Assembly: GCF_000225505.1 (NCBI RefSeq) | Contig: NZ_BACI01000038.1 | Location: 42,056 to 106,055 of the forward strand | Length of the DNA: 64,000 nt | DNA from: Gordonia alkanivorans NBRC 16433 | GTDB lineage: Bacteria; Actinomycetota; Actinomycetes; Mycobacteriales; Mycobacteriaceae | Direction: 5' to 3' | Shown: positions 47,480-55,813 of the stretch, one piece after another | Layout: the number at the start of each line of letters is the position of its first letter | Position numbering within the stretch: position 1 is the stretch's first letter | Translations under genes and position numbers: made by a program | Notes under the pieces: model-generated | The model's input: only the letters and a program-made list of their open reading frames with translations | What the model was told of the DNA's origin: nothing | The model's database searches: none

Positions 47480-48241
47480 TCAGCGGCCCTTCCACTGCGG
47501 TGCGCGCTTCTCGGCGAACGCCTTGGCGCCCTCCTGCGCGTCCTCGGAGGCGAAGACCGGGGTGAGGTACTCCCACTGCTTCTTGATCAGGTTTTTGTCG
47601 GTGTAGTTGATCGCCATCGAGGTGACCTGCTTGGTGGCCTTGACGGCGAGGGGGCCGTTGGCGGCGATCTTCGCGGCGAGCTCACGAGCACCGGCGAGGG
47701 CCTCGCCGGGCGCGGTGACCTTGTTGACCAGGCCGAACTGGTGGGCGCGCGCGGCGGTCAGCGGGTCTCCGGTCAGGGCCAGTTCCATCGCGACCTGGTA
47801 GGGGAGGATCTTCGGCAGACGCAGTAGGCCGCCTGCGGCCGCGGCGAGACCGCGCTTGACCTCGGGGATGCCGAACTTGGAGTTCTCGGCGGCGACGACG
47901 AGGTCGGCGGACAGTGCGAGCTCGCAGCCACCGGCCAGAGCCCAGCCCTCGACCGCCGCGATCAGCGGCTTGCTCGGCGGGGCCTCGGTGAGACCGCCGA
48001 AACCGCGGTCCTTCAGCGACACCTGCTCGCCGCGCGAGAACGCCTTGAGGTCCATGCCCGCACAGAACGTGCCGCCGGCGCCGGTGAGGATGCCGATGGT
48101 GAGGTCGTCGCGCGACTCGAGCTCGTCGATGGCGGCCGCGATTCCCTCGGACACCTCGAGGTTGACGGCGTTCTTCGCCTCGGGCCGGTTGATCGTGATG
48201 ACGGCGACTCCGTCGGCGAACTCGGTGAGCACGGCGCTCAT
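47480..48241 (-). CDS. Enoyl-CoA hydratase/isomerase
   Basis: A 253-residue crotonase-fold enzyme. The oxyanion-hole segments are FCAGMDLKAF (about 59-68) and EGWALAGGCELALSADL (about 102-118). The two catalytic Glu positions of a standard hydratase are near 110 and 130; E in KFGIPEVKRGL (about 127-137) is present, while the first is replaced by Ala/Gly-rich sequence, so hydratase activity is probable but not certain. GGAGG lies before the ATG. It would supply the hydration step missing between the dehydrogenases and SDRs of the island. Confidence 0.9.
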   Translation of the reverse strand: MSAVLTEFADGVAVITINRPEAKNAVNLEVSEGIAAAIDELESRDDLTIGILTGAGGTFCAGMDLKAFSRGEQVSLKDRGFGGLTEAPPSKPLIAAVEGWALAGGCELALSADLVVAAENSKFGIPEVKRGLAAAAGGLLRLPKILPYQVAMELALTGDPLTAARAHQFGLVNKVTAPGEALAGARELAAKIAANGPLAVKATKQVTSMAINYTDKNLIKKQWEYLTPVFASEDAQEGAKAFAEKRAPQWKGR

Positions 48242-48308
48242 GGGGGATCCTCCTCTGATCGGTGGGGAACGCCGGTGGGACGTCCACCGGCGGGGACACG
48301 GGTCGCGG

Positions 48309-49430
48309 TCAGTTCGGTAGCGACAGGCTCGACGCGGTGCGGTGTTCGGACACCGGCGAGAGCGACCACCGGACCGGCTCGACGGTGACGTCGGCGAGAT
48401 CGGCCAGGGTGGGGGCGGGTGTCGAGGCGAGTATTCCGCGCTCGCTCAAGACCAGCAGGTGAGCGTCGGTCTCGCGCAGCGCGAGCCGCTTCATCGTGAG
48501 GTTGAGGTCGCTGAACGGCCGGGACCAGCTCACGGCCTGGGTGATCTCCCACGCCGTGGACTCGGGCCGGGCCGCGACCGCCTCGGTGATCTCGGTGAGA
48601 CGATCCTCGTGATGCGACAGGAGTCCGGTCACCCGGGCGCCCAGACCGCGGAAGCGGTATTCATGCGATGGCAGGGCCTCGTGGTCCCGCATCTTCTCGG
48701 TGTTGGCCAGCGACACCAGATAGTCCGCGAGTGGGCTCTCCGTCTGCATCGGACTCGTGGAGACATTGGGGCTGATGCGCGGCAGCAGGTGATCGCCGGT
48801 GAAGATGATCCCCGCGTCGTCGTCGGCGAAACACAGATGGCCAGGTGTGTGACCGGGCGTCCAGATGGCGCGCAGATTCCAGCCGGGGATGTCGAGCGGG
48901 GCGTCGGCGGTCAGCTCCCGGTCGACGGTCCGGCCGTCGGGCAGCCGCACGAAGTCGACGAGCCCGAGCCCGGCGACGTCGGCCGGTGCACCCAGCACCC
49001 GCAACTCCCACCGGGCGTCGTCGAGCTGACTCTCCACCTCGTCGTCGGAGTGATAGCGGAGGTGACACGCGTCGGCGCGGTGCATCAACAGTTCCACGTC
49101 GGTCTGTTCGAGCAGGCGCGGGACCAAGCCGAAGTGGTCGGGATGGAAGTGGGTGATGGCCGCCGATCGCACGTCGGTGACGTCGTGACCGGTGCTGCGG
49201 ATGCCGTCGACAAGGGCTCGCCAGGACTCGTCCGACGGCCACCCGACGTCGATGAGCGCCAGGCCGCCGTCGGGCAGCGCGAGGGCGTAGACCAGGACGT
49301 AGCGCAACGGGTTGGGGCCCATCGGCACCGGGATCGACCACAGACCCGGGCGCACCTCCTCGACAGGGGGGAGCACCTTGTCGGCCCAAGCCTGCTGCTG
49401 ACGCCGACCGGTCACCTCGATCGTGGCCAT
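48309..49430 (-). CDS. MBL-fold metallo-hydrolase
   Basis: A 373-residue metallo-beta-lactamase-fold protein. The metal-binding HxHxDH motif is present as THFHPDHFG (about 92-100), with a further His in WTPGHTPGHLCFAD (about 190-203) and Asp/His in FTGDHLLPR (about 210). A C-terminal helical extension of about 100 residues follows, as in the glyoxalase-II/SoxH-like hydrolases. GGAGGT precedes the ATG by about six bases. It is placed between an ABC-F gene and enoyl-CoA hydratase on the same strand. A thioesterase-like role on a CoA ester or lactone of the island is possible but unproven. Confidence 0.88.
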   Translation of the reverse strand: MATIEVTGRRQQQAWADKVLPPVEEVRPGLWSIPVPMGPNPLRYVLVYALALPDGGLALIDVGWPSDESWRALVDGIRSTGHDVTDVRSAAITHFHPDHFGLVPRLLEQTDVELLMHRADACHLRYHSDDEVESQLDDARWELRVLGAPADVAGLGLVDFVRLPDGRTVDRELTADAPLDIPGWNLRAIWTPGHTPGHLCFADDDAGIIFTGDHLLPRISPNVSTSPMQTESPLADYLVSLANTEKMRDHEALPSHEYRFRGLGARVTGLLSHHEDRLTEITEAVAARPESTAWEITQAVSWSRPFSDLNLTMKRLALRETDAHLLVLSERGILASTPAPTLADLADVTVEPVRWSLSPVSEHRTASSLSLPN

Positions 49431-49558
49431 CCTTGACCTCCTGAGCCGTCATCGTTCCCGGCGCATCGGACGAAGAGTTGCGACGCGCAACAGTCATCCG
49501 ATCATGCGAGCCCCGTCATGCTCAAAGTGGGGGCGGCTCAGGCGCCCTGAGGAACTGC
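49431..49558. other. Intergenic region with a small hairpin
   Basis: These 128 bases hold the short inverted repeat CTCAGG-CGC-CCTGAG a few tens of bases after the ABC-F stop. It may help terminate that gene. No open frame of interest and no U-tract are seen. Confidence 0.35.
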
Positions 49559-51145
49559 CTATGTGTCGGGGGCCAGCTCTGGTGACGACCCGCCCACCTC
49601 GACGCGACGGTCGATCCCGATCCGATCCAGGAATCCCGCGTCGTGGGAGACGACGAGCAGCGCGCCACTCCAAAGCTCCAGCGCGGCGACCAGTTGGCTG
49701 ACCGTGTCGAGATCCAGGTTGTTGGTCGGCTCGTCGAGGATCAGCAGCTTCGGGGTGGGATCGCCGAGTAGTGCGTCTGCGAGACCCACACGCAGACGCT
49801 CGCCGCCGGAGAGCTCCTCGAGCGCGCGGTCGGCACGTGCACCCCGGAACAGGAACCGGGCCAGATGTGAACGCACCTCCTGCGTGCTGATGTCCGGATG
49901 ATGTGCCGACACCAGGCCGGCGATCGACATCGACGGGTTGTCGAAGACGATCTGTTGCGGCACATACGCATACGGCACCACGATCGCCTCGCGCGCGACG
50001 AGGTCGGCGATGAGTGTCGACTTCCCGGAACCGTTGGGCCCCACCAGCGCGATCCGTTCCGGGCCGTTGATGCGCAGCCGGTCGTCGGTGACGACCTGGG
50101 TCCGCGAGGCCAGGTCGGCCTCCGGCACCACGATCCGGGCGGTGCGATCTTTCCGAACCTCCTCGCGCGCCCCGTCGAGGCGGGAGGCGGCCGCAGCCAC
50201 GTCGTCCTGATGGGCGTTGCGCAGCTTCCCCGCCGACACCTGCGCCTCACCGCGACGCAAGTGCGCGATGATCTTCGGCACCCGCTTCTCCCGTTCAGCG
50301 GTCGACGCGGTGCGGGCGCGCCGGTCGAGTTTGATCTGGGCGTCGACCAGCTCCCGACGCTGCTTGCGGAGATCGCCGGCCGCAGTTGCCACCGCGGCCT
50401 CGGCCGCCTCCTGCTCGGCGTCCACGATCTCGCGGTAATGCGAGTAGGGGCCGCCGAACACCCGGACCCGGCCCCGGTACAACTCGAGCGTCGCGTCGAC
50501 GCGTTCGAGAAGTTCGAGATCGTGACTCACGACGATCACCGTGCCGGCGAAGGCGCCGATGGCGTCGAAAAGCCTTGCCCGTGAGCTGGTGTCGAGGTTG
50601 TTCGTCGGCTCGTCGAGCAGCAGGACCGAGGGTCGGCGCATGAGTGCGGCGACGATCGACAGCAGCGTCGCCTCGCCGCCGGACATGGCGCCGACCCGAC
50701 GGTCGAGGTCGGTGGGGAGACCCATCTGGGCGAGGAGTCCGATCGCCCGCTCCTCGACATCCCAGTCGTCACCGACGGCATCGAAGTCGTCGGCGTCGAC
50801 CGAGCCGCCCTCGATGAGACCGATCGCACTGCGGATGCCGTCGATGCCGAGAGCTGCCGACACCGTCGACTCCGGATCCGACTGCGGGTCCTGCGGAACG
50901 ATCCCCACCTCCGGCGCGGACGTGGCCCCGGAGATGCTGACACTGCCCGACGCCGGGCGGAGACGCTGCGAGATCAGGCCGAGCAACGTCGACTTACCTG
51001 CGCCGTTGGCGCCGATCAGCGAATAGGTGGACGCTCCCAGCGCGAGATTGAGGCGATCGAAGACCGCGGTGCCGTCGGGCCAGACGAATGAGACATCGGA
51101 CAGCACCACCGACGGCTGGGAAGAAAGGGGCAGGGGAGTAGACAC
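49559..51145 (-). CDS. ABC-F family ATPase, ribosome-protection/antibiotic-resistance type
   Basis: A 528-residue soluble twin-ABC protein. Domain 1 has Walker A GANGAGKST (about 39-47), signature MSGGEATLL (about 155) and Walker B VLLLDEPTNNLD. A charged linker of about 90 residues with many Arg/Lys follows. Domain 2 has Walker A GPNGSGKST, signature LSGGERLRVG and Walker B LILDEPTNNLD. No membrane segments are present. Length, linker and lack of the C-terminal coiled coil fit the antibiotic-resistance group more than Uup or EttA. A GTG start has AGGAG five bases before it, adjacent to a leader hairpin. By analogy with WhiB7-controlled Rv1473, drug-inducible expression is plausible. Confidence 0.88.
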   Translation of the reverse strand: MSTPLPLSSQPSVVLSDVSFVWPDGTAVFDRLNLALGASTYSLIGANGAGKSTLLGLISQRLRPASGSVSISGATSAPEVGIVPQDPQSDPESTVSAALGIDGIRSAIGLIEGGSVDADDFDAVGDDWDVEERAIGLLAQMGLPTDLDRRVGAMSGGEATLLSIVAALMRRPSVLLLDEPTNNLDTSSRARLFDAIGAFAGTVIVVSHDLELLERVDATLELYRGRVRVFGGPYSHYREIVDAEQEAAEAAVATAAGDLRKQRRELVDAQIKLDRRARTASTAEREKRVPKIIAHLRRGEAQVSAGKLRNAHQDDVAAAASRLDGAREEVRKDRTARIVVPEADLASRTQVVTDDRLRINGPERIALVGPNGSGKSTLIADLVAREAIVVPYAYVPQQIVFDNPSMSIAGLVSAHHPDISTQEVRSHLARFLFRGARADRALEELSGGERLRVGLADALLGDPTPKLLILDEPTNNLDLDTVSQLVAALELWSGALLVVSHDAGFLDRIGIDRRVEVGGSSPELAPDT

Positions 51146-51150
51146 GAGAT

Positions 51151-51227
51151 CTCCTGAAGTGGTTCGGGTTCACCGACGGGTGTCGCAACGACATCGCGCG
51201 CCGGCCGGGGCCACTTCAGTTCTTCAT
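51151..51227 (-). promoter_or_regulatory. Structured leader of the ABC-F gene with a three-codon ORF
   Basis: On the minus strand the mini-ORF ATGAAGAACTGA (51227-51216) runs into the 9-bp arm CTGAAGTGG (51211-51219). Its complement CCACTTCAG (51154-51162) runs into the AGGAG ribosome site (51151-51155). Pairing of the arms would place the ribosome site at the base of a stem and could hinder initiation; a ribosome on the mini-ORF would cover the upstream arm. Confidence 0.55.
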
Positions 51228-51269
51228 CGTGCGGGATCACTCCTCGGGTCGGCTGCGTGTGCGGGGTCC

Positions 51270-51306
51270 ACGGTAGTGGACGCGTCCGGGTCTGCCAACG
51301 GGTTTT
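51270..51306 (-). promoter_or_regulatory. Promoter of the ABC-F gene, WhiB7-like layout
   Basis: TTGGCA (51293-51298) and TACCGT (51270-51275) are 17 bases apart on the minus strand. AAAA (51303-51306) lies four bases upstream of the -35 hexamer, the position of the AT-rich patch in WhiB7-dependent promoters. Initiation would be about 50 bases before the mini-ORF start. Confidence 0.5.
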
Positions 51307-51330
51307 CTCCGGCTTGTCTTCCCTCACCGC

Positions 51331-51343
51331 TACGGTTGGGGGC
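51331..51343 (+). promoter_or_regulatory. Leaderless promoter -10 element of the hydroxyisobutyryl-CoA hydrolase gene
   Basis: TACGGT (51331-51336) is seven bases before the ATG at 51344. It overlaps the upstream side of the divergent ABC-F promoter region. Confidence 0.5.
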
Positions 51344-52345
51344 ATGTCCTTCATTCGCACCTCGGTGTCCAACGGTGTCGGCGAGATCGTCCTCGACCGG
51401 CCGAAAGCCCTGAACGCGCTGGACCAGTCCATGATCGACGACATGTACGCCGCGCTCGGCGACTGGGGTGACGACGACTCGATCGAGACCGTCCTCGTCA
51501 CCTCCGCGAGCGACCGCGCCTTCTGCGCGGGCGGCGACATCCGGGCGATCCGCGAGCATTCGCTCGACGGCGACACCGCGGCCATCACCCGTTACTTCAG
51601 CAGTGAGTACCGGCTGGATCAGATGGTCGCCGACTATCCCAAGCCGTACGTGAGCCTCATCGACGGCGCGGCCATGGGCGGCGGACTCGGCATCAGCGTG
51701 CACGGCGAGATCCGCGTGGTCACCGAGAAGGCGATGATCGCGATGCCCGAGACCGCGATCGGCTTCTTCCCCGACATCGGTTCCACCTACTTCCTGCCGC
51801 GGCTGCCCGAGGGCGTCGGCATGTGGCTCGGTCTCACCGGTGCGCGCATCCGTGGCATCGACGCGGTGGCCGTCGGCCTGGCAACGCATTTCGTGGCATC
51901 GGCCGATATCGCCGGCGTCGCCGAGTCGATCCGTTCCGGAGATCCGCTGGCCGATGCGCTGGCGACTTCGGGGACCACGGAAACCAGCGACGTCCCCCTC
52001 CGCAAGGTCGGGGAGTACTTCGCCGACGACAACATCAACGCCATCGTCGGCGGTCTGCGCGGAGCGATCGGCGACGAGTGGGCCGAGGAGATGATCGGCC
52101 TGCTCGAGAAGGCCTCACCCACTAGCCTCTGGGTGACGGCCGCGATGATCAACGCCGGCGCGCAGTCCGGGATCGACGAGTGCTTCGACCGCGAACTGCA
52201 TGCGGCAGAACAGATCACCGCCACCCACGACTTCCGTGAAGGAGTGCGGGCGGTGCTGGTCGACAAGGACCGCAACCCGGTCTTCGACCCCGCCGCGATC
52301 GACGACGTCGATCCGGCGGTCGTCGCGCGGATCGTGGGTGCGTGA
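51344..52345 (+). CDS. 3-hydroxyisobutyryl-CoA hydrolase (crotonase fold)
   Basis: A 333-residue crotonase-fold enzyme, longer than ordinary hydratases. FCAGGDIRAIRE (about 60-71), DGAAMGGGLGISVHG (about 106-120) and PETAIGFFPDIGSTYFLPRL (about 131-150) are the standard HIBCH segments, with the catalytic Glu and Asp in the last one. It hydrolyses 3-hydroxyisobutyryl-CoA, and often 3-hydroxypropionyl-CoA, in valine degradation. The ATG is supported by the leaderless TACGGT element. It is monocistronic and divergent from the ABC-F gene. Relation to the neighbouring catabolic island is possible but not shown. Confidence 0.9.
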   Translation: MSFIRTSVSNGVGEIVLDRPKALNALDQSMIDDMYAALGDWGDDDSIETVLVTSASDRAFCAGGDIRAIREHSLDGDTAAITRYFSSEYRLDQMVADYPKPYVSLIDGAAMGGGLGISVHGEIRVVTEKAMIAMPETAIGFFPDIGSTYFLPRLPEGVGMWLGLTGARIRGIDAVAVGLATHFVASADIAGVAESIRSGDPLADALATSGTTETSDVPLRKVGEYFADDNINAIVGGLRGAIGDEWAEEMIGLLEKASPTSLWVTAAMINAGAQSGIDECFDRELHAAEQITATHDFREGVRAVLVDKDRNPVFDPAAIDDVDPAVVARIVGA

Positions 52346-52351
52346 GCGCGT

Positions 52352-52372
52352 GCGACGAGCCGTGTCGAAACC
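52352..52372. repeat. Partial copy of the REP-like element
   Basis: The 21 bases GCGACGAGC plus CGTGTCGAAACC match 45619-45639 at 20 of 21 positions. They sit in the 26-base gap between two convergent genes. Confidence 0.65.
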
Positions 52373-53130
52373 TACGGCGTGAGCTGGAACCGCCCGGACA
52401 GTACGACGGTCGGCGGGGTGCCGGTGTCGGGCCGCGGGCTCGTCGACGACTCGTCGGCGTCGTAGGCCACGTCGTCGTCGGGGGCGAACGGGTTGGCGTC
52501 GACGCGGGAGGCCTCCGAGCAGGTGAACGACCCGGCCGCGAGCTTGCCCGACATCCCGCTGATGCTGAGCTGGCACGCCGAGGACTGGTGGTAGACACCG
52601 TCGACGGAGACGCCGATCTGCGCGTTGATCGGCTTGGTCAGCGGACCCGCGGTGGGGCGCGGTCCGCCGCCCACGGGTGGCACCGTGCCGCCGGTCAATT
52701 CGCTGATGGGAAACTCGATCTGGGCGCCGTCGGTCCCGATTCCCTTGAACACTAACAACAATGAGTCCGGCGGGACGTCGGGTCGTTCCGGGCCCCAGCG
52801 GTTGAACTCGTAGCAGCTCGTCGCCTTGTCGGCGCTCGCGCCGCTTCCGGCGGCCGGGAGTCCGGACGTCGTGGCCGCCGGCTCGGTGATCGCGATCCGG
52901 ATGTCGCCGGAACGGAATCGGAGGTCGTGCCCGCCGCGGTCGACCTTGCCCTGCGGCGGCTTCTCCGCGCATTTCGCGGGATCGATCGGGCGCGCGGTCG
53001 GGGTGGGGGCTGTGCTTGTCGACGTCGGTGCCGGTGCCGGATTTCCGGCGCAACCCGACATCAGGAGCGCAGCCGCGGACACCGCGGCAAGCGCGCCGAC
53101 ACCGGAGGTGCGCACGAGGGGACGCCTCAT
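52372..53130 (-). CDS. Lipoprotein with low-complexity linker
   Basis: A 252-residue secreted lipoprotein. After MRRPLVRTSG comes a hydrophobic stretch ending in the lipobox LLMSGC (lipidated Cys near 27). A Pro/Thr/Ser linker (PAPTSTSTAPTPTARP) leads to a globular domain with four further Cys. The domain has a segment RFRSGDIRIAITEPA and a later region of mycobacterial-type lipoprotein domain character; no family is assigned. ATG 53130 is five bases from the end of prfC on the same strand, so it is likely co-transcribed or translationally coupled. The Thr/Ser/Pro linker is a plausible O-mannosylation site for the Pmt encoded at 9964-11547. Function unknown. Confidence 0.8.
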   Translation of the reverse strand: MRRPLVRTSGVGALAAVSAAALLMSGCAGNPAPAPTSTSTAPTPTARPIDPAKCAEKPPQGKVDRGGHDLRFRSGDIRIAITEPAATTSGLPAAGSGASADKATSCYEFNRWGPERPDVPPDSLLLVFKGIGTDGAQIEFPISELTGGTVPPVGGGPRPTAGPLTKPINAQIGVSVDGVYHQSSACQLSISGMSGKLAAGSFTCSEASRVDANPFAPDDDVAYDADESSTSPRPDTGTPPTVVLSGRFQLTP

Positions 53131-53134
53131 CGGC

Positions 53135-54739
53135 TCAATCCGCCGCGGCGACAAGGGGTTGCAGCGTCAGGTCGGGGTGTTCCTTCTCGATGTACTGCAG
53201 GCGCCACTTGTCGCTGAAGAGCGCCAGGATCGCACCGTCGGTGCGGGTGAACACCTCGACGCCGCGCTGCCGGTCGAGTTCGGGTGCGCTCTCGGCGTCG
53301 GTGCGTCGGGCCAGTGTGTAGCCGAGCGGTTCGATGATGGTGTCGACGTTGAACTCGGCCTTCATGCGGGCGGTGACGACCTCGAACTGCATGGGGCCGA
53401 CCGCGGCCAGCACCGGCGACATGTCGCCGCGGGTGTCATTGCGCAGTACCTGCACCACACCTTCGCTGTCGAGCTGGTCCATCGCCTTGCGGAACTGCTT
53501 GTACTTGTCGGCGGTGGTCGCGCGCAGCGTCGAGAAGTGCTCCGGCGCGAACGACGGGATCGGCGGGAACTGCACCTTCGGGCCGTCGAAGAGGGTGTCG
53601 CCGGGGGCCAGCGCGGTCGCGTTGACGAGGCCGACGACGTCGCCCGGGTAGGCGGTGTCGACGGTGGAACGGTCCCGGCCGAAGACGGCCTGGGCGTACT
53701 TGGTGGCGAACGGCTTTCCGGTCTGCGCGTGGGTGACGACCATGCCGCGCTCGAACTCGCCGGACACGATCCGCATGTACGCCAGGCGATCTCGGTGGCT
53801 CGAGTCCATTCCGGCCTGCACCTTGAACACGACGGCGCTGAACGGGTCGGTGACCGGACGTTCCCTGCCCTCGACGTCGACGCGGCCGGCGGGCGGGGGA
53901 GCGAGCTCGACGAGCACCTCGAGCAGTTGCCGCACACCGAAGTTCAGCATCGCCGAGGCGAAGATCATCGGCGAGGTCTGGCCGGCGAGGAACATCTCCT
54001 GGTCGTGGTCCTGGCCCATCTCGGAGAGCAGTTCGCTCTCTTCGACGGCGGCCGTCCACTCGTCGCCCTCACGCGCGGCCGCGTCGTCGGCGCTCATGAT
54101 CTCCTCGGGGGCGATCTTGGCGCCGCCGGCGGTGCGGGTGAAGTGCACGTACTCGCCGGTGCGGCGGTCGAGCAGGCCGCGGAAGTCGCCGGCGATGCCG
54201 ACCGGGAAGAACAACGGGGTGGGGGTGAGGCCGATGCGCTCGGTGATCTCGTCGATCAGTTCGAGCGGCGTCTGGCCGGGACGGTCCCACTTGTTGATGA
54301 CCGTGATCACCGGGATGCCGCGGTGGCGACAGACCTGGAACAGCTTGAGCGTCTGCGGCTCGAGGCCCTTCGCGGCGTCGATGAGCATCACCGCCGCGTC
54401 GACCGCGGTCAGCACGCGATAGGTGTCCTCGGAGAAGTCGGCGTGACCGGGGGTGTCCACCAGGTTGATCACGCTCGGGATGCCGTCGTCGCTGTGCTCG
54501 GCGGCATAGTTGAACTGCAGCGCGGTGGAGCTGACCGAGATGCCGCGGGCCTTCTCCATCTCCATCCAGTCGGAGACGGTGGACTTGCGTCCTGCCTTGC
54601 CGTGGATCGCACCCGCCTCGCTGATCATGCGCGCATGCAGCGCCAAGGCCTCGGTCATCGTCGACTTACCGGCGTCCGGATGGGAGATGATCGCGAAGGT
54701 ACGTCGGCGCTTGACCTCGGTTGCGACGTCAGAACTCAC
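53135..54739 (-). CDS. prfC: Peptide chain release factor 3
   Basis: A 534-residue translational GTPase that recycles RF1/RF2 from the ribosome. G-domain motifs are G1 SHPDAGKST (about 22-30), G3 DTPGHADF (about 100-107) and G4 NKWDRPG (about 155). The D-W-M-E-M-E-K-A-R-G-I-S segment (G2, about 68-79) and the RF3-specific domains 2 and 3 follow. GTG 54739 is chosen because TAGCCT (54748-54753) lies eight bases upstream, giving the normal family length. It is divergent from the second AbiEi/DUF559-like gene and precedes the lipoprotein gene. Confidence 0.95.
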   Translation of the reverse strand: MSSDVATEVKRRRTFAIISHPDAGKSTMTEALALHARMISEAGAIHGKAGRKSTVSDWMEMEKARGISVSSTALQFNYAAEHSDDGIPSVINLVDTPGHADFSEDTYRVLTAVDAAVMLIDAAKGLEPQTLKLFQVCRHRGIPVITVINKWDRPGQTPLELIDEITERIGLTPTPLFFPVGIAGDFRGLLDRRTGEYVHFTRTAGGAKIAPEEIMSADDAAAREGDEWTAAVEESELLSEMGQDHDQEMFLAGQTSPMIFASAMLNFGVRQLLEVLVELAPPPAGRVDVEGRERPVTDPFSAVVFKVQAGMDSSHRDRLAYMRIVSGEFERGMVVTHAQTGKPFATKYAQAVFGRDRSTVDTAYPGDVVGLVNATALAPGDTLFDGPKVQFPPIPSFAPEHFSTLRATTADKYKQFRKAMDQLDSEGVVQVLRNDTRGDMSPVLAAVGPMQFEVVTARMKAEFNVDTIIEPLGYTLARRTDAESAPELDRQRGVEVFTRTDGAILALFSDKWRLQYIEKEHPDLTLQPLVAAAD

Positions 54740-54795
54740 GAGATCCGAGGCTACTCGGCTGGTCGGGGGGCTCCAAACTGATGGCGTTCGGACTA

Positions 54796-54834
54796 TGCGG
54801 CAGTTGGTGCCGGTAGTCGGCACCAACTGCCGCA
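54796..54834. repeat. Perfect 17-5-17 hairpin upstream of copy 2
   Basis: Arms TGCGGCAGTTGGTGCCG (54796-54812) and its exact complement (54818-54834) flank GTAGT. It lies between prfC and the AbiEi/DUF559-like gene and can be read in the gene's frame without a stop. Its near-twin is at 55759-55797 on the other side of the gene. Confidence 0.85.
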
Positions 54835-54881
54835 AACCCACGATCTGGGAACCGGCGGGAGGGTCGTCGCGTCCAATCGAC

Positions 54882-55751
54882 GTGCAGACGCCACCCCGCC
54901 TCCGACGCCACGCGCTCACGCGCGACGGGGTCGTGACGATCGCCGAAGCTCTGGAGTTCGGGCTGACCAAGTCGGGTATCCACCGACGTGTGGGGGCCGG
55001 CGTGTGGACGCCGCAATCGCGTGGTGTGTACACGCTGGCTGATCATCCGCTTACGCCGCGGACCCGGGCCCGACTCGCGGTGGCCGCGGTCGGCAACGAC
55101 GCGGCGCTGTCCGGCGTCGGTGCCGCGTGGTGGCACGGCATCGTCGACGAGCCACCCAAGAGGTTCACTGTCACTGCGCCGCGATCTCGGCACGGATCGC
55201 CTGTCGATGGAGTCCAGGTGCGCTACCGGGCTCTCGCAGATGCCGAGACGGTCACCCGTGACCACCTCGTCGTCACCTCGCTGCCCCTGTCGGTGCTGGA
55301 GGCCTCGGTCGAGAGCGGCAGCAGCATCCTCGACGCCGCGCTGCTGTTGCGTCGGGTGTCGATCGAGCAGTTGCGGACCGCTGCCGAGCGTCGTCGCAGG
55401 AAGGAGGACGCGACGGAGATCGCGGCGTTGGTTGCCGGGGTCGAGGCCGGAGCGCGGTCCGAGGCCGAGCGGCTCGCGGTCGACCTGTTGCGGCAGGGCG
55501 GAGTCGACGGCTTCGTGTGCAACCATCCGGTCGGCGGCTACTACGTTGACGTCGCGTTCCCGGAGAGGATGCTCGCCGTCGAGATCGATGGCATGGCCTT
55601 TCATCGCGACGCCGAGACCTTCCAGCGTGACCGGCGTCGTCGCAACGACCTCATCGCGCTCGGGTGGACGGTCCTCAACTACACCTGGGCGGACCTCAGG
55701 GAACGTCCGGCTTACGTCGTCGAGCGCGTACGTCAGGCGCTCGGTGCCTGA
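54882..55751 (+). CDS. AbiEi-like wHTH protein with C-terminal DUF559/Vsr-like nuclease domain (copy 2)
   Basis: A 289-residue paralogue of the gene at 33063-33947. Residues 1-70 form the same winged-helix-like start (VVTIAEALEFGLTKSGIHRRVGAGVW ... GVYTL). The C-terminal 75 residues are the best-conserved part (AVEIDGMAFH, RDRRRRNDLI, GWTVLNYTWADL). The open frame continues upstream through the palindrome to an ATG that would add MRQLVPVVGTNCRK; alignment with copy 1 supports GTG 54882 instead. No toxin gene is adjacent. The gene is flanked on both sides by nearly identical 17-5-17 hairpins, which argues that gene and hairpins form one unit. Enzymatic activity is inferred from fold resemblance only. 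Confidence 0.75.
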   Translation: MQTPPRLRRHALTRDGVVTIAEALEFGLTKSGIHRRVGAGVWTPQSRGVYTLADHPLTPRTRARLAVAAVGNDAALSGVGAAWWHGIVDEPPKRFTVTAPRSRHGSPVDGVQVRYRALADAETVTRDHLVVTSLPLSVLEASVESGSSILDAALLLRRVSIEQLRTAAERRRRKEDATEIAALVAGVEAGARSEAERLAVDLLRQGGVDGFVCNHPVGGYYVDVAFPERMLAVEIDGMAFHRDAETFQRDRRRRNDLIALGWTVLNYTWADLRERPAYVVERVRQALGA

Positions 55752-55758
55752 AAACAGA

Positions 55759-55797
55759 TGCGGCAGCTGGTTCCGGAAACCGGAACCAACTGCCGCA
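55759..55797. repeat. 17-5-17 hairpin downstream of copy 2
   Basis: Arms TGCGGCAGCTGGTTCCG (55759-55775) and its complement with one mismatch (55781-55797) flank GAAAC. The left arm matches the upstream hairpin at 15 of 17 positions and the right arm at 16 of 17. Confidence 0.85.
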
Positions 55798-55813
55798 ACT
55801 GGAAGAAGGAGAC

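Noticed and set aside
47465..47499. Direct repeat CTTCCACTGCG twice at the end of the enoyl-CoA hydratase gene
   Set aside because: Only two 11-bp copies 24 bp apart, one inside coding sequence; most simply a small local duplication.
54792..54881. N-terminal extension of AbiEi/DUF559 copy 2 translated through the hairpin
   Set aside because: Copy 1 has no counterpart and alignment begins at GTG 54882; the open frame through the palindrome is probably fortuitous.
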